A stretch of DNA of 56,517 nt from Halomonadaceae bacterium T82-2 (GCA_001577635.1 LSBP01000022.1:1-56517); one strand, 5' to 3'; shown: positions 35,095 through 48,037, numbered from the stretch's first letter. Notes: generated from the sequence alone by a model not told the origin. A program made the numbers and translations.

Positions 35095-36453
35095 TCATAT
35101 CTGGCCCACCGGGATGGGGTCGGCGTGCGCGGTACGCGGCGGATGCGTCACGCCGCGCTCGAACTCGTCGCGGAAGTACTGGAGCGCCGACGCCAGCGGC
35201 ATCGCCGCCCCCGGGGCGTGGGCGCAGAAGGTCTTGCCCGGCCCCAGGTCGTCGGCCAGCTTGTCGAGCAGCTCGACATCGCCGCGCTCGCCCTCGCCGC
35301 GCTCCAGCGCCTGGAGGAGCTTCACCGTCCACGGCAGGCCGTCGCGGCAGGGGGTGCACCAGCCACAGGACTCGCGGGCAAAGAACTGCTCCAGGTTGCG
35401 CACCAGCGACAGCACGCTCTGGTCCTCGTTGACCACCGTCAGCAGTCCGGTGCCCAGGCGGCTGCCCAGCTTGCCGATGGTGTCGAAGTCGAGTGCCGAA
35501 TCGAGATGCTCGGGCAGCAGGAAACCGGTACTCCCGCCGCCGGGCAGCCAGGTCTTCAGCGCCTTGCCGTCGCGCAGGCCGCCGGCGCGCTCGAGCAGCT
35601 CGCGCCCCGGGGTGCCGATCGGCAGCTCCCACAGCCCGGTGCGCTCGACCTTGCCCGAGACACCGAACAGCTTGGTGCCGCCGTCGTTGCTCAGCTCGCC
35701 GGACAGATCCTGGTACCACTTGGCGCCGTGGGCCATCACCGCCGGGGCATTGCAGAACGTCTCGACGTTGTTGACCACGGTCGGCTTGCCCCAGGCGCCG
35801 GACTGGCCGGGAAACGGCGGCTTGGCGCGGGGGTTGGCGCGCTTGCCCTCCAGCGAGCTGATCAGCGCGGTCTCCTCGCCGCAGATGTAGCGCCCGGCGC
35901 CGGTATGCAGGGCGATGTCGAAGTCGAAGCCGCTACCGGCGATGTCGTCGCCCAGCCAGCCGGCCTCGCGGGCCTCGTCGAGGGCCTGCTGCACGGCGCG
36001 GGCGGCCTCGACGTACTCGCCGCGCAGGAAGATGTAGCCGTAGCGGGAGTGGTTGGCGTAGGCGCCGAGGATCATGCCCTCGATCAGCAGGTGCGGCTGC
36101 TGCTCGAGCAGCAGGCGATCCTTGAAGGTGCCGGGCTCCATCTCGTCGGCGTTGCACACCAGGTAGCCGCGCGGAATGCTGCCCCCCTTCATGGTCAGGC
36201 TCCACTTCATGCCCGCCGAGAAGCCCGCGCCGCCACGCCCGCGCACGTTGGCCTCCTTCATGGTGGCGACCACGTCGTCGGGGGACTGCCGGTTGAGCAC
36301 CTCGCGCACGGCGGCGTAGCCGTCCTTGCCGACGTACTCGTCGAGCCCGATCCGGGCGCCGTCGTCGCGCAGCCGCCAGGTCAGCGGGTGCGTCTCGGCA
36401 CGACGCTCGGCGGCGCTCTGGCGAAGCTGGCTGTGATAGCGCGTCACGCTCAT
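35095..36453 (-). CDS. nuoF: NADH-quinone oxidoreductase subunit F (FMN, NADH site)
   Basis: A 452-residue subunit that oxidises NADH. The FMN/NADH loop [16 protein letters not shown] and the 4Fe-4S N3 motif [12 protein letters not shown] are clear. The ATG at 36453 (MSVTRYHSQ) overlaps the nuoE stop by 4 nt. The C-terminus extends to [17 protein letters not shown]. Confidence 0.96.
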   Translation of the reverse strand: MSVTRYHSQLRQSAAERRAETHPLTWRLRDDGARIGLDEYVGKDGYAAVREVLNRQSPDDVVATMKEANVRGRGGAGFSAGMKWSLTMKGGSIPRGYLVCNADEMEPGTFKDRLLLEQQPHLLIEGMILGAYANHSRYGYIFLRGEYVEAARAVQQALDEAREAGWLGDDIAGSGFDFDIALHTGAGRYICGEETALISSLEGKRANPRAKPPFPGQSGAWGKPTVVNNVETFCNAPAVMAHGAKWYQDLSGELSNDGGTKLFGVSGKVERTGLWELPIGTPGRELLERAGGLRDGKALKTWLPGGGSTGFLLPEHLDSALDFDTIGKLGSRLGTGLLTVVNEDQSVLSLVRNLEQFFARESCGWCTPCRDGLPWTVKLLQALERGEGERGDVELLDKLADDLGPGKTFCAHAPGAAMPLASALQYFRDEFERGVTHPPRTAHADPIPVGQI

Positions 36454-36953
36454 GCGAAGCCCTCCAGCAGGTCGGCCACGTCGCCGGGGGCGACGGGGCC
36501 GTAGGTGCAGTCGTCGATCATCAGCGTCGGGCCGCGATCGCAGGCCCCCAGGCAGCACACCGGCAGCAGCGTGAAGCGGCCGTCGGCGGTGGTCTGGCCG
36601 AAGCCGATGCCGAGCTCGGCCGACAGCGCGTCGCGCAGTTCCTCGTAGTCGTTGAGAAAGCACGAGCTGCTGTCGCAGACCAGGATCACGTGGCGCCCCA
36701 CCGGCTGGCGGAAGATCAGGCTGTAGAAGGTCGCCACGCCCTCGACGTCGGCGGGCCCCACGCCCAGTACCTCGGCGATCGCCGGGATCGCCGCGTCGGG
36801 CACCCAGCCGTGGCGGCGCTGGACGATCTTGAGCGCCTCGATGCAGGCCGCCTGGGGCTGCTCGTAGTGGTCGCGTTCGTGCTCGATGGCGCGACGGTCC
36901 TCGGGCTCGATGACGAAGCCGTCGCGGGCGATGGTGCGTGCGGTGTCGTTCAT
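36450..36953 (-). CDS. nuoE: NADH-quinone oxidoreductase subunit E (2Fe-2S)
   Basis: A 167-residue thioredoxin-fold subunit with cluster N1a. The four ligands lie in CDSSSC and [12 protein letters not shown]. The N-terminal helical part includes [17 protein letters not shown] at 36953 is 2 nt after nuoCD. The first cysteine pair has spacing CxxxxC as usual. Confidence 0.95.
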   Translation of the reverse strand: MNDTARTIARDGFVIEPEDRRAIEHERDHYEQPQAACIEALKIVQRRHGWVPDAAIPAIAEVLGVGPADVEGVATFYSLIFRQPVGRHVILVCDSSSCFLNDYEELRDALSAELGIGFGQTTADGRFTLLPVCCLGACDRGPTLMIDDCTYGPVAPGDVADLLEGFA

Positions 36954-36955
36954 GT

Positions 36956-38734
36956 TCAGCGATCCACGTCGGCCATGACGAAGTCGATACTCCCCAGGTG
37001 GGCGATCAGGTCGGGCACGAAGCCGCCGCGCATCACCGCCGGGATCTGCTGCAGGTGCGGGAAGCTCGGCGTGCGAATGCGCGTGCGGTAGCTCATGGTG
37101 TTGCCGTCGCTGGTCAGGTAGTAGCTGTTGATGCCCTTGGTCGCCTCGATCATCTGCAGCGACTCGTTGGGCCTGAGCACCGGCCCCCAGGAGACCTGCA
37201 GGAAGTGGGTGATCAGCGTCTCGATGTGCTGGAGCATCTTCTCGCGCGGCGGCGGCGTGGTCAGCGGGTGGTCGGCCTTGTAATCGCCCGAGGGCATGTG
37301 GTCGACGCACTGCTGGATGATGCGCAGGCTCTGGCGCATCTCCTCGATGCGGATCTGGCCGCGGTCGAAGACGTCGCCGTTGCTGCCCAGCGGCACCTCG
37401 AAGTCGAAGTTCTCGTAGCCGCCGTAGGGGCGCTTCTTGCGCAGGTCGAAGTCGCAGCCGGTGGCGCGCAGGTTGGGGCCGGTGACGCCCCAGGCCAGCG
37501 CCTCGCGGGTGGTGTAGGCGGCGATGTGACGGGTGCGCTCGCGGACGATGGCGTTCTCCATCATCGCCCGCTCGTACTCGACGAGCCGCTTGGGCATCCA
37601 GTCGAGGAAGCCCTGGACCAGGGTATCCCAGCCTTTGGGCAGATCCATCGCCGTGCCGCCGATGCGGTACCACGCCGGGTGCATGCGGAAGCCGGTGATC
37701 GCCTCGATCACCTCGTAGCCCTTCTGGCGGTCGGTGAAGGTGAAGAACACCGGGGTCATCGCCCCCAGGTCCTGCAGGTAGGTGCCCAGGAACAGCAGGT
37801 GGCTGGTGATGCGGAACATCTCGGCCATCATCACGCGGATGGTCATGGCGCGCTCGGGCACCTCGATGCCGGCGAGCTTCTCCACCGCGAGGATGTAGGG
37901 CAGGTTGTTCATCACCCCGCCGGTGTAGTCGATGCGGTCGGTGTAGGGGATGAAGCTGTGCCAGGACTGGCGCTCGCCCATCTTCTCGGCGCCGCGGTGG
38001 TGGTAGCCGATGTCCGGCACGCAGTCGACGATCTCCTCGCCGTCGAGCTGCAGCACGATGCGAAACGCGCCGTGCGCCGAGGGGTGGTTGGGCCCGAGGT
38101 TGAGGAACATGAACTCGGTGTCCTCGTTCTCGCGGCGCATGCCCCATTCCTCGGGCTTGAACTGCAGCGCCTTCTGCTCGACGTCCTGGCCCTCGACGGT
38201 GAGCGTGTAGGGGTCGAACTCGGTGGCCCGGGCGCCGTGGTCCTTGCGCAGCGGATGGCCGTTCCAGGTCGGCGGCATGAGAATCCGCGTGAGGTGCGGG
38301 TGGCCGGCGAAATCGATGCCGAACATGTCCCACACCTCGCGCTCGTACCAATTGGCGTTGGGGTAGAGCGAGACCACGCTGGGGATCTTCAGGTCACGCT
38401 CGTCGAGCGCCACCTTGAGCATCACGTCGCGGTTCCGCGAGATCGACATCAGGTGATAGAAGACCGTGAAGTCCGAGGCCGGCAGGCCGCGGCGGTTGGC
38501 ACGCAGCCGCTCGTCGACCGCCGACAGGTCGTAGAGCATCTCGAACGGCTCGGGCATGTCGCGCAGGAACTTGAGCACCTCGGTGAGCGACTCGCGGGGG
38601 ATCCACACCACCGGCATGCCGGTGAGCGTGGCCTGCTCGAGGACGGCGTGTTCGCCAAGTCGCTGGCGGAGCGCGCCGACGATCGGGTCGTCGGCGGCGG
38701 CCGCATGATCGGGGGTCGGTGTGTCAGCGCTCAT
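36956..38734 (-). CDS. nuoCD: NADH-quinone oxidoreductase fused subunit C/D
   Basis: A 592-residue fusion of NuoC (about residues 1-185) and the hydrogenase-like NuoD (about 205-592), as in E. coli and Pseudomonas. NuoC has [17 protein letters not shown]; NuoD has [21 protein letters not shown] with the quinone-site histidine, and ends [21 protein letters not shown] at 38734 is preferred; an upstream TTG sits too close to the AGGAG. The join places the complex in the fused-CD gammaproteobacterial type. Confidence 0.95.
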   Translation of the reverse strand: MSADTPTPDHAAAADDPIVGALRQRLGEHAVLEQATLTGMPVVWIPRESLTEVLKFLRDMPEPFEMLYDLSAVDERLRANRRGLPASDFTVFYHLMSISRNRDVMLKVALDERDLKIPSVVSLYPNANWYEREVWDMFGIDFAGHPHLTRILMPPTWNGHPLRKDHGARATEFDPYTLTVEGQDVEQKALQFKPEEWGMRRENEDTEFMFLNLGPNHPSAHGAFRIVLQLDGEEIVDCVPDIGYHHRGAEKMGERQSWHSFIPYTDRIDYTGGVMNNLPYILAVEKLAGIEVPERAMTIRVMMAEMFRITSHLLFLGTYLQDLGAMTPVFFTFTDRQKGYEVIEAITGFRMHPAWYRIGGTAMDLPKGWDTLVQGFLDWMPKRLVEYERAMMENAIVRERTRHIAAYTTREALAWGVTGPNLRATGCDFDLRKKRPYGGYENFDFEVPLGSNGDVFDRGQIRIEEMRQSLRIIQQCVDHMPSGDYKADHPLTTPPPREKMLQHIETLITHFLQVSWGPVLRPNESLQMIEATKGINSYYLTSDGNTMSYRTRIRTPSFPHLQQIPAVMRGGFVPDLIAHLGSIDFVMADVDR

Positions 38735-38778
38735 GAGCGTCGGCAAACTCCTGCGGCGAAAGAAAAACGGTCGCGGTG

Positions 38779-39459
38779 TCAGATGCTGTCGGGCGTGCGC
38801 AGCTCGGTGGCCTGGATGCGCCGGTCGCGGTACTTCTCGCGCTGCGAGGGCATCTCGGCGCGGTAGACGCCCTGGTCACCGACCACCCAGGACAGCGGGC
38901 GACGCTCCTCCTGGATCGAGTCCTGCAGCAGCTGCAACCCCTGCAGGAAAGCCTCGGGACGCGGCGGGCAGCCCGGCACGTACACATCCACCGGCAGGAA
39001 CTTGTCGACGCCCTGCACCACCGAGTAGATGTCGTACATGCCGCCCGAGTTGGCGCAAGAGCCCATCGAGATCACCCACTTGGGCTCGAGCATCTGGTCG
39101 TAGAGCTGCTGGATCACCGGCGCCATCTTGATGAAGCAGGTGCCGGCAATGACCATGAAGTCCGCCTGGCGCGGGGAGGCGCGAATCACCTCCGAGCCGA
39201 AGCGGGCGATGTCGTGGGGCGCGGTGAAGGCCGTGGTCATCTCCACGTAGCAGCAGGAGAGCCCGAAGTTATAGGGCCACAGGGAGTTCTTGCGCCCCCA
39301 GTTGACCGTCGCGTTGAGGACCTCGTCGAGCTTGCCCATGAAGACATTGCGATGCACCTGCTGCTTCATCGGGTCGTCCTCGAGGCGCTGGCGCTCACCG
39401 AGCGGATAGCGGGCGTCCGCTGCCACAGCGTCTTCTGCACGCGTCAGGGTATAGGGCAT
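38779..39459 (-). CDS. nuoB: NADH-quinone oxidoreductase subunit B (cluster N2)
   Basis: A 226-residue subunit that hands electrons to quinone. Cluster N2 ligands: the tandem cysteines in [17 protein letters not shown] and PGCPPRPE. A 95-nt gap separates it from nuoA. The N-terminal 30 residues are charged and poorly conserved. Confidence 0.96.
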   Translation of the reverse strand: MPYTLTRAEDAVAADARYPLGERQRLEDDPMKQQVHRNVFMGKLDEVLNATVNWGRKNSLWPYNFGLSCCYVEMTTAFTAPHDIARFGSEVIRASPRQADFMVIAGTCFIKMAPVIQQLYDQMLEPKWVISMGSCANSGGMYDIYSVVQGVDKFLPVDVYVPGCPPRPEAFLQGLQLLQDSIQEERRPLSWVVGDQGVYRAEMPSQREKYRDRRIQATELRTPDSI

Positions 39460-39554
39460 GCGATTCCTCCAGCGAACGTTATGCGACTACGTACTGCATC
39501 TTGGGCGGTCGGGGCGGCGTGAGGGTGCCGGACCCGACCGCAGCGGCCGGCGAC

Positions 39555-39962
39555 TCAGGAGCCGGGGTCGCGCATCTTGCGCTTGGGTGCCCACTCCAGG
39601 GCCCCCACGCGGCTGTCGTAGACCAGACCGGCCAGCAGGATGGCGATGAACACCGCCGCACCGGCGAAGCCGGCCCAGCCCACCTCGCGGACCGACACGG
39701 CCCAGGCGAACAGGAACACGGCCTCGATATCGAAGATCACGAACAGCATCGCGACCAAGTAGAACTTGACGGAGAAGCGCTGGCGCGCGCTGCCGGCACC
39801 GATGATGCCGGACTCGAAAGGCAGGGATTTGCTGCGCCCCTTGCTGCGGCCACCCAGCAGGCTGGAGGCGCCCATCATGAAGACACACAGACCGATGACG
39901 GCGATGACGAACAGTCCCACGGCCCAGTGCTGGGCGATGCTCGAAGCGGCGTCCTGGTTCAT
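39555..39962 (-). CDS. nuoA: NADH-quinone oxidoreductase subunit A
   Basis: A 135-residue, three-helix subunit and first gene of the operon. The conserved loop [38 protein letters not shown] is intact. ATG at 39962 (MNQDAASS) has GAGGGAG just upstream, better than the in-frame start at 39983. Confidence 0.95.
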   Translation of the reverse strand: MNQDAASSIAQHWAVGLFVIAVIGLCVFMMGASSLLGGRSKGRSKSLPFESGIIGAGSARQRFSVKFYLVAMLFVIFDIEAVFLFAWAVSVREVGWAGFAGAAVFIAILLAGLVYDSRVGALEWAPKRKMRDPGS

Positions 39963-40055
39963 ACACTCCCTCGTCCAGACCATGAAAGGTCGGCGGGCCG
40001 AGCTGCCACGACGCCGGAAAGCGCTGGGGTCGGCCTGACCAACCAGTACGCGTTA

Positions 40056-40084
40056 AGCATAGGAGAGCATTAGAGAATTGTCAG
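40056..40084 (-). promoter_or_regulatory. Sigma70 promoter of the nuo operon
   Basis: Minus-strand CTGACA (-35), a 17-nt spacer and TATGCT (-10), predicting a start near 40049 and a leader of about 87 nt before nuoA. It is the only good match in the nuoA-yqaA gap. No regulator site is obvious. Confidence 0.55.
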
Positions 40085-40162
40085 AAACAAGCCGTACTTT
40101 CGGCGTACCCGGGTGAACTGAGAATCGTTTCTGCAGCGCAGCAATCGCACCAGCTGCCAATT

Positions 40163-40594
40163 TCAGCCGCAATACGCGGCCAGCCAGCGCTCCGCCAGCC
40201 ACAGCACCACCGCGTAGCGCGCCCCCTTGCCGACCAGGATCAGCAACGTCGCCTGCCCGAACGGCAGCCGCAGCACGCCGGCGACCACGGTGAGGGCGTC
40301 GCCCACCACCGGCAGCCAGGCCAGCAGCAGGCTGAACCGCCCCAACCGGGCATAGGTGCGCTCGCCGCGCGCCAGCGCCGCCTCTGACACCGGAAACCAG
40401 CGGCGTCCGGCCAGATGGCGGGCGTAGCGCCCCAGGGCGACATTGACCAGGCTGCCCAGGGTGTTGCCGAGGGTGGCCACCAGCCACAGCAGCCACACGG
40501 CTTCGCCCCGGCACCACTGGCGCGCCAGCCAGACCTCCGAGCCGCCGGGCAGCAGAGTGGCGCTGGCCAGAGCGACGAGAAACAGGCTCAGCAT
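40163..40594 (-). CDS. yqaA: YqaA-family membrane protein
   Basis: A 143-residue, four-helix protein of the DedA/VTT-related YqaA family: LPGGSEVWL near the start, [19 protein letters not shown], and [23 protein letters not shown] with the family's Pro-Gly-Asp motif. Function is not known; DedA relatives are linked to membrane-potential homeostasis or lipid flipping. It is read in the same direction as nuo, but a separate nuo promoter follows it. Confidence 0.88.
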   Translation of the reverse strand: MLSLFLVALASATLLPGGSEVWLARQWCRGEAVWLLWLVATLGNTLGSLVNVALGRYARHLAGRRWFPVSEAALARGERTYARLGRFSLLLAWLPVVGDALTVVAGVLRLPFGQATLLILVGKGARYAVVLWLAERWLAAYCG

Positions 40595-40651
40595 GGCCGC
40601 CCCGCCACCGGATCGGCTAGGCTGTAGCCCCGTTCACAGTTGAGGATTCGC

Positions 40652-41470
40652 GTGACGATGTCCGACGCCTCCCGCATTGCCAATGTCCTGACCATCGCCG
40701 GCTCCGACCCGTCGGGCGGCGCCGGCATCCAGGCCGATCTCAAGACCTTCTCGGCCCACGGCACCTACGCTACCAGCGTGATCACCGCGCTGACCGCGCA
40801 GAACACCTGCGGTGTCACCGGCGTGCACCCGGTACCGCTCGACTTCATCGCCGCCCAGCTCGACACCCTGCTCGACGACGTGGCCATCGACGCGGTGAAG
40901 ATCGGCATGGTCGCCGACCGCGAGGTAGCCGCGACGATTCGCGAGCGGCTCGAGCGCCGCCGGCCGCGCTGGATCGTGCTCGACCCGGTGATGGTCGCCA
41001 AGAGCGGCGACCTGCTGGTCGACGACGCCGGTATCCGCGCGGTGCGCGACATTCTCGTGCCCCTGGCCGACCTGATCACGCCCAACCTGCCCGAGGCCGC
41101 GGTGCTGCTAGGCGAACCCGAGATAGCCTCGGCCGACGCGATGGAGGCGCTGCAGCCCGCCCTGCGCCGGCTCGGCGCGCCCCACGTGCTGCTCAAGGGC
41201 GGCCACCTGGCCGGCGGGCGCTGCCCCGATCTGCTGATCTCGCCCGAGGGCGCCAGCTGGCTCGAAGCCGAGCGCATCGCCACCGACAACCTGCACGGGA
41301 CCGGCTGCTCGCTGTCCTCGGCGATCGCCGCGCGCCTGGCCCGCGGTGATACGCTCGTCGGCGCCGTGCAACATGCCAAGGTGTGGCTCAGCCAGGCCCT
41401 GCATGAAAGCCACCGCCTCGACGTCGGCCGGGGGCGCGGGCCGGTCCATCACTTCCACGCCTGGTGGTAG
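40652..41470 (+). CDS. thiD: Hydroxymethylpyrimidine (phospho)kinase
   Basis: A 272-residue ribokinase-fold enzyme that phosphorylates HMP and HMP-P for thiamine synthesis. GTG at 40652 is chosen because TTGAGG lies 6 nt upstream (ATG 40658 is possible). Signatures: [57 protein letters not shown], and the catalytic [13 protein letters not shown]. The other thiamine genes here (thiS, thiG) lie about 12 kb away on the other strand. Confidence 0.94.
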   Translation: MTMSDASRIANVLTIAGSDPSGGAGIQADLKTFSAHGTYATSVITALTAQNTCGVTGVHPVPLDFIAAQLDTLLDDVAIDAVKIGMVADREVAATIRERLERRRPRWIVLDPVMVAKSGDLLVDDAGIRAVRDILVPLADLITPNLPEAAVLLGEPEIASADAMEALQPALRRLGAPHVLLKGGHLAGGRCPDLLISPEGASWLEAERIATDNLHGTGCSLSSAIAARLARGDTLVGAVQHAKVWLSQALHESHRLDVGRGRGPVHHFHAWW

Positions 41471-41581
41471 GCGGAACGCCGCACTTGCGGGGGCCCGCGG
41501 GGCGCACCATGCTGCAGTGACGGGTAACGTCCGCTTCGGCAGCCGGGTCTGCCGGAGCCAACTTCACGGGAGGATACCGCC

Positions 41582-42427
41582 ATGCCCCGGACGCTGCTCT
41601 TCGCCTGCGACCTGTCCGCCGAAAACCGCGCCGGCTTCGCCCGAGCCATTCGCCTGGCCGCGGAAAACGGCGCCCGCCTCGACGTGCTGCATGTCCTCGA
41701 CCCCCACCTGCCCCGCCAGGCGCTGCACGACCTCGAGAGCGCGGTGGTGGCCGAGATGGAGCGCACCCTGACCGACCTGCGCGAGGACTACGCCCTCCCG
41801 GCACCGGACACCCTGATCCAGACGGTGGCCGGCACCCCCTATGCCGAGGTCGTCCGCGAGGCCCACGAGCGCCATGCCGACCTGATCGTGCTCGGCACGC
41901 ATCGCAAGCGCGGGCAGCCCGACCTGGTCGCCGGCACCACGCTGGCCCGGGTGATGCGCAACGCGCCCTGCCCGGTGTTCTCGATCAGCCATCCGGCCCA
42001 TCAGGAGTGGCACGACATCCTGGTGCCCATGGACTTCTCGCTGCCCTGCCGGCACACCCTGCGCGAGGTCATCACCCGCTTCCCCGACGCCCGCCTGACC
42101 CTGCTGCACGCCTGGTGCATCCCCGGCGAGCGCGAGCTGGCCTCGAACAGCGACTACGCCCGCTGGCGCGAGCACGAGGTTGCACGGCTGCGCGAGCGCC
42201 TGGAGAGCGAGGTCGACCAGCTGATGGGCGAAGTGGGCGGCGTTCCCGAGCTCGAGCTGGTGCTCGAGCAGGGCGAGCCGCTCGAGGTGCTGATGGGTCG
42301 CCTGCGGCGCCAGCCCCCCGACCTGCTGGCATTGAGCAGCCAGTCCCGGCTGGGCCGCCAGAGCCCGCTGACCGAGCAGCTGCTCGCCGAACCGCACTGC
42401 GACCTGATGGTGTGCCGCGCCTGGTAG
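41582..42427 (+). CDS. Tandem universal stress protein (UspA family)
   Basis: A 281-residue protein with two Usp domains. The first (1-139) has [36 protein letters not shown] and the nucleotide-loop region [35 protein letters not shown]. The second (about 145-281) has [10 protein letters not shown] and ends [31 protein letters not shown], where the G-2x-G-9x-G/S ATP motif looks degenerate. Such proteins help stress survival; the partner is unknown. Confidence 0.88.
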   Translation: MPRTLLFACDLSAENRAGFARAIRLAAENGARLDVLHVLDPHLPRQALHDLESAVVAEMERTLTDLREDYALPAPDTLIQTVAGTPYAEVVREAHERHADLIVLGTHRKRGQPDLVAGTTLARVMRNAPCPVFSISHPAHQEWHDILVPMDFSLPCRHTLREVITRFPDARLTLLHAWCIPGERELASNSDYARWREHEVARLRERLESEVDQLMGEVGGVPELELVLEQGEPLEVLMGRLRRQPPDLLALSSQSRLGRQSPLTEQLLAEPHCDLMVCRAW

Positions 42428-42500
42428 CGATCCTGATGTTGCGCCCACGCGGCGTCTGGGGCAGCGTAACCCCGACCCAGACACACAGGACGACACTCGC

Positions 42501-42938
42501 ATGCGGGCACTCATCCAGCGCGTCACCCACGCCGGTGTCAGCGTCGACGGCCACACGATCGGCGCCATCGACCACGGCCTGCTCGCCCTGATCGGAGTGG
42601 AGCGCGGCGACGACGAGGCGCGCGCCGACCGGCTGCTGCACAAGCTGTTGCACTACCGGGTCTTCGCCGACGACACCGGGCGCATGAACCGCAACCTGCA
42701 GCAGGCCGAGGGTGGCCTGCTGCTGGTCTCGCAGTTCACCCTGGCCGCCGACACCCGCAAGGGGCTGCGCCCCGGCTTCTCCAGCGCCGCTGCCCCCGAG
42801 GAGGGCGACCGGCTCTTCCACTACCTGCTCGACCGCGCCCGGGCCGCCTGGCCGCATGTCGCCAGCGGCGAGTTCGGCGCCAACATGCAGGTCGAGCTGG
42901 TCAACGACGGCCCGGTGACCTTCCTGCTGGAAACCTGA
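42501..42938 (+). CDS. dtd: D-aminoacyl-tRNA deacylase
   Basis: A 145-residue proofreading enzyme that removes D-amino acids (and glycine) from tRNA. Diagnostic motifs: [24 protein letters not shown] and the cross-subunit Gly-cisPro in [12 protein letters not shown]-terminal [17 protein letters not shown] is the family start. Length is exactly standard. Confidence 0.96.
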   Translation: MRALIQRVTHAGVSVDGHTIGAIDHGLLALIGVERGDDEARADRLLHKLLHYRVFADDTGRMNRNLQQAEGGLLLVSQFTLAADTRKGLRPGFSSAAAPEEGDRLFHYLLDRARAAWPHVASGEFGANMQVELVNDGPVTFLLET

Positions 42939-42985
42939 CTCGAGCCCCCATGGCCGCTGCCCGCCCCGCCACGGCGGCGGCCGGC

Positions 42986-43035
42986 GGCCTCACCGTCGGT
43001 GGACAGCGGCAGGATGATCTACGCGCGGTGAGGCC
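42986..43035. repeat. 10-bp inverted repeat between dtd and yheS
   Basis: GGCCTCACCG (42986-42995) and CGGTGAGGCC (43026-43035) flank 30 nt in the gap between convergent dtd and yheS. No T-run; it could be a weak stem or chance in GC-rich DNA. Confidence 0.4.
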
Positions 43036-43044
43036 CGCCCCGGC

Positions 43045-44964
<1,920 letters not shown>

Positions 44965-45012
44965 GCCTGTCTCCCATCGTTTCGTCGCTGAAGGCCGCGC
45001 CGCTCGTCGACC

Positions 45013-45564
45013 ATGACCGCCCATTCTACCCAATCCGTCGCCGCTCTGGCCGCCCCCGAGGCACTCTGGCATTACGCCTGCGCCTGCTACGGTGCGCCCG
45101 GCGTCGCCGATGCCTGCCTCGCGGCCCAGGATGACCTGGGCGCCGATGTCTGCGAGCTGCTGTGGCTCGCCTGGTTGTATCGGTTCGGCCTGACCCCGAC
45201 GGCTGACGCCCCGCGCGCCCTGGCACCGGTCCGCGCCCATCAGGCTCGCCACACCCGGCCCCTGCGCGAGCGGCGACGCGCGCTCAAGCCACTGGCCCGG
45301 CCGGGCTCGGCACTCGAGACGTGGCGCGAGCAGCTCAAGCGTGCGGAACTCGCCGCCGAGCACGCCGCCCTGGGCATGCTGCAGACGCTGGCCCGGCGCG
45401 GTGACGGCGTGCGTGCCCGCCGGGCCGAGGACGGCGATCTCCGCACGATCCTCCAGCATCACCTGGGCCTCCCCACCGAGCGTGACGACCCCGTGCTGGC
45501 GCGGCTGGCCCGGGCGCTGGAAGCCATGAGCGAAAGCGCTCACTTCCCCCCCAGAGACGAGTAG
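45013..45564 (+). CDS. TIGR02444 family protein
   Basis: A 183-residue alpha-helical protein with the family pattern ALWHYACACYGAPGVADACLAAQDDLGADVCELLWLAWL. Function unknown; genes of this family commonly lie beside the ABC-F ATPase, as here (divergent, 48 nt apart). No cysteine cluster or membrane segment. Confidence 0.85.
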   Translation: MTAHSTQSVAALAAPEALWHYACACYGAPGVADACLAAQDDLGADVCELLWLAWLYRFGLTPTADAPRALAPVRAHQARHTRPLRERRRALKPLARPGSALETWREQLKRAELAAEHAALGMLQTLARRGDGVRARRAEDGDLRTILQHHLGLPTERDDPVLARLARALEAMSESAHFPPRDE

Positions 45565-45703
45565 CACTGGCGCCGCAAAGCCTGTAAGTTCGAGAGTAGG
45601 GCAAGGCGCCTGGTCAGGCCCCCGCCTGTCTGTCACAACCCGGAACGAGGGCTCGCCACCCTCGGCTAGCGAATCCCTGCAAAAATAAAGGAAAGCTTGC
45701 AAC

Positions 45704-46330
45704 ATGACCCAATCCTCCACTCCCCCCGGCGATCGCGCGAAGCGCCCCAACGGCCTTCTGCGAGCCCTGAATGCTCTCGACCGTGGACTGGGCATTGTTG
45801 AGCGCGTCATCGTGGCGGGCAGCATCCTCGTCATGGCCGCGTTGATGAGTGCTCACGTCGTCGGCAACCTCCTGTTTCAGCACGGCATCAGCGGTACCTA
45901 TGAAGTCACCGAAATGCTGATCGTCATCATCACCTTCGTCGGCGTCGGCTACGCGACCCGCAACGCCCGCCACATCAGCATGTCGGCGATCTACGACCAG
46001 CTCGGCGGCCGGCTGCGAAAGGGTCTGCTGATCCTGATCTGCCTGGGCACCGCGGTACTGATGTTCTACTTCGCCTTCAAGTCCGCCGAATACGTCATGA
46101 CGATCTACGGCCGCGGCCGCGCCAGCGCGTCGCTGCACATCCCGTTGTGGATCATCTATCTTGCCCTGCCGGTCGGCTTCACCCTGGCGGGCGTGCAGTA
46201 CCTGCTGACGGTGGCCCGCAACCTGGTCAGCCAGGATATCTACCGCTCCTTCAACGAGAAGGAGGCCTATGCCGAGGTGCCCGACGACCTCGAAACCTCC
46301 AGCGACGACGACGCATCACGCGGCGCCTGA
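45704..46330 (+). CDS. TRAP transporter small membrane subunit (DctQ type)
   Basis: A 208-residue protein with four membrane helices between about residues 35 and 175. The family segment VGYATRNARHISMSAIYDQLGGRLRKGLLIL lies between helices 2 and 3. The soluble acidic C-terminus (VPDDLETSSDDDASRGA) is unusual in length. It precedes the large subunit by 39 nt. The binding protein is probably the convergent gene at 48038-49063. Confidence 0.92.
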   Translation: MTQSSTPPGDRAKRPNGLLRALNALDRGLGIVERVIVAGSILVMAALMSAHVVGNLLFQHGISGTYEVTEMLIVIITFVGVGYATRNARHISMSAIYDQLGGRLRKGLLILICLGTAVLMFYFAFKSAEYVMTIYGRGRASASLHIPLWIIYLALPVGFTLAGVQYLLTVARNLVSQDIYRSFNEKEAYAEVPDDLETSSDDDASRGA

Positions 46331-46369
46331 CGATTCAACAAGACCAAGACCGATACGAGGATTTTCTTC

Positions 46370-47653
46370 ATGCTGATCTGGCTAGGCGTGATCATGCTCG
46401 TGCTGCTGCTGCTGGGATTCCCGATGATGGTTCCCCTGGCGGCGGGCATGCTCTACATGATGTTTACCGGAATGACGTTCTTCGGCCCCGACCAGGCCGT
46501 GAGCTGGATGATCAATGGGGTCGGCAGCTGGGTGCTGGCGGCGGTGCCCATGTTCATCTTCGCCGCCGACATCCTCACCAAGGGCCACACCGCCAACCGG
46601 CTGCTGGACGTGGTCGACGTCTTCACCCGCCATGTGCGCGGCGGCCTGCCCATCACCACCGCGGCCTCCTGCGCGCTGTTCGGCGCGGTGTCCGGCTCCA
46701 CCCAGGCCACGGTGGTGGCGATGGGCGGGCCGATGCGCCCGCGTCTGCTGGCCAAGGGCTACAGCGATGACTTCACGCTGGGGCTGATCATCAACGCCAG
46801 CGACATCGCGCTGCTGATTCCGCCGAGCATCGGCTTCATCATCTACGGCGTGGTGATGAAGACCTCGATCGGCGACCTGTTCCTGGCGGGCATCCTGCCC
46901 GGCCTGCTGATCCTGGCGATGTTCGCCCTTTATTGTTACATCTACTCGCGCGTCAAGGGCATCGAGGCGGAGCCCAAGGCGTCCTGGAGCGAGCGCTTTC
47001 GCGCCATTCGCCGCGTGATCCTGCCCATGGGCTTCCCGGTGCTGGTGGTCGGCGGCATCTATGGCGGCTTCTTCAGCGCCGTCGAGGCCTCGGCGGTGGC
47101 GGTGGCCTACGCGCTGATCCTCGAGGTCGTCATCTATCGCCAGGTGTCGATCCGCGACCTGTGGGGCCTGGCCCTGTCCACCGGCATGATCACCGCCGTG
47201 GTGTTCATCCTGGTGGCCATCGGTGCGGGCTTCTCCCAGACCCTGGGCACGGCCGGCGTTCCGGAGAAGATCCTCGGCCCGCTGATCGACGGCATCGGCG
47301 ACAATCAGTTCCTGGCGCTGCTGCTGATCGCCGTGTCCTTCTTCGTCGGCTGCATGTTCGTCGACCCGATCGTGGTCATCCTGATCCTGGTGCCGATCTT
47401 CAAGCCGCTCGTGCAATCCACCGGGCTGGATCCGGTGCACGTCGGCGTCATCGTCACCCTGCAGGCCGCCATCGGCTCGGCCACGCCGCCGTTCGGCTGC
47501 GATATCTTCACGGCCATTGCCGTGTTCCGCCGCCCCTATATGGACGTGGTCCGCGGCACGCCGCCGTTCATCGCCATCCTGGTGGTGGCGACCCTGGTGC
47601 TCATCCTCTTCCCGCAGATCTCGCTGCTGCTGCCCTCCCTGGGCGGCGACTGA
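46370..47653 (+). CDS. TRAP transporter large permease subunit (DctM type)
   Basis: A 427-residue permease, the usual length for DctM. Features: GFPMMVPLAAGMLYMMFTGM, the AASCALFGAVSGSTQATVVAMGGPMRPRLL loop, LLIPPSIGFIIYGVV, and GSATPPFGCDIFTAIAVFRRPYMDVVRG near the end. It should drive sodium-coupled uptake together with the small subunit and a DctP. An intrinsic terminator follows at 47673. Confidence 0.94.
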   Translation: MLIWLGVIMLVLLLLGFPMMVPLAAGMLYMMFTGMTFFGPDQAVSWMINGVGSWVLAAVPMFIFAADILTKGHTANRLLDVVDVFTRHVRGGLPITTAASCALFGAVSGSTQATVVAMGGPMRPRLLAKGYSDDFTLGLIINASDIALLIPPSIGFIIYGVVMKTSIGDLFLAGILPGLLILAMFALYCYIYSRVKGIEAEPKASWSERFRAIRRVILPMGFPVLVVGGIYGGFFSAVEASAVAVAYALILEVVIYRQVSIRDLWGLALSTGMITAVVFILVAIGAGFSQTLGTAGVPEKILGPLIDGIGDNQFLALLLIAVSFFVGCMFVDPIVVILILVPIFKPLVQSTGLDPVHVGVIVTLQAAIGSATPPFGCDIFTAIAVFRRPYMDVVRGTPPFIAILVVATLVLILFPQISLLLPSLGGD

Positions 47654-47672
47654 GCTTGCGGTTCCACCCTGT

Positions 47673-47703
47673 CGGCCCGGCTTCGCGCCGGGCCGTTTTC
47701 TTT
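47673..47703 (+). terminator. Intrinsic terminator after TRAP permease genes
   Basis: CGGCCCGGC, 5-nt TTCGC loop, GCCGGGCCG, then TTTTCTTTC, 20 nt after the permease stop. Confidence 0.85.
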
Positions 47704-47949
47704 CCCCCGCCGTACTCCACGCCGCCGCTTCCGGCGCTGCCTCTTCCCCTATATCGTCCGGGCTGTCTTCTCGCCACGTTCTCGCCACTGGTGGGGCCCT
47801 GTTGTCGCCATCGTTCCGACCTGGCTCGCCGGGGCGGCACTCGGCCGTCGCCGTTAGCCCGCCAGGCGGCGCCCGCCGAGGTCGCCCCGTGCAGTGGCGG
47901 AGCCTATCCACAACCCGCTCCGGGAGGAAGTCGGCCGAAGCCTGCGCAC
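47704..47949. other. 246-bp spacer between two facing terminators
   Basis: No gene is supported. It lies between the terminator of the TRAP permease genes and that of the convergent binding-protein gene. The short open frames crossing it look like GC-driven noise. Confidence 0.6.
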
Positions 47950-47980
47950 AAAAACGCCCGGGAGCGCAGGCTCCCGGGCG
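47950..47980 (-). terminator. Intrinsic terminator of the TRAP binding-protein gene
   Basis: Minus strand: CGCCCGGGAGC, 4-nt loop, GCTCCCGGGCG, then TTTTTGTG, 57 nt after the stop at 48038. Confidence 0.85.
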
Positions 47981-48037
47981 ATACGGTGGGGCATGGTACC
48001 GGGCGGAGGAGATTACCCCACCGCCACGGCGTCGGCC

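Noticed and set aside
32326-36504. A 1392-codon plus-strand open frame opposite nuoG and nuoF
   Set aside because: It runs antisense to two certain iron-sulfur subunit genes. Its composition (long runs rich in Gly, Ala, Arg, His, Val) is the mirror of high-GC codon bias, with no recognisable domain.
42986-43035. A CRISPR or MITE-like element suggested by the 10-bp inverted repeat
   Set aside because: Single copy, no spaced repeats and no target duplication; kept only as a simple inverted repeat.
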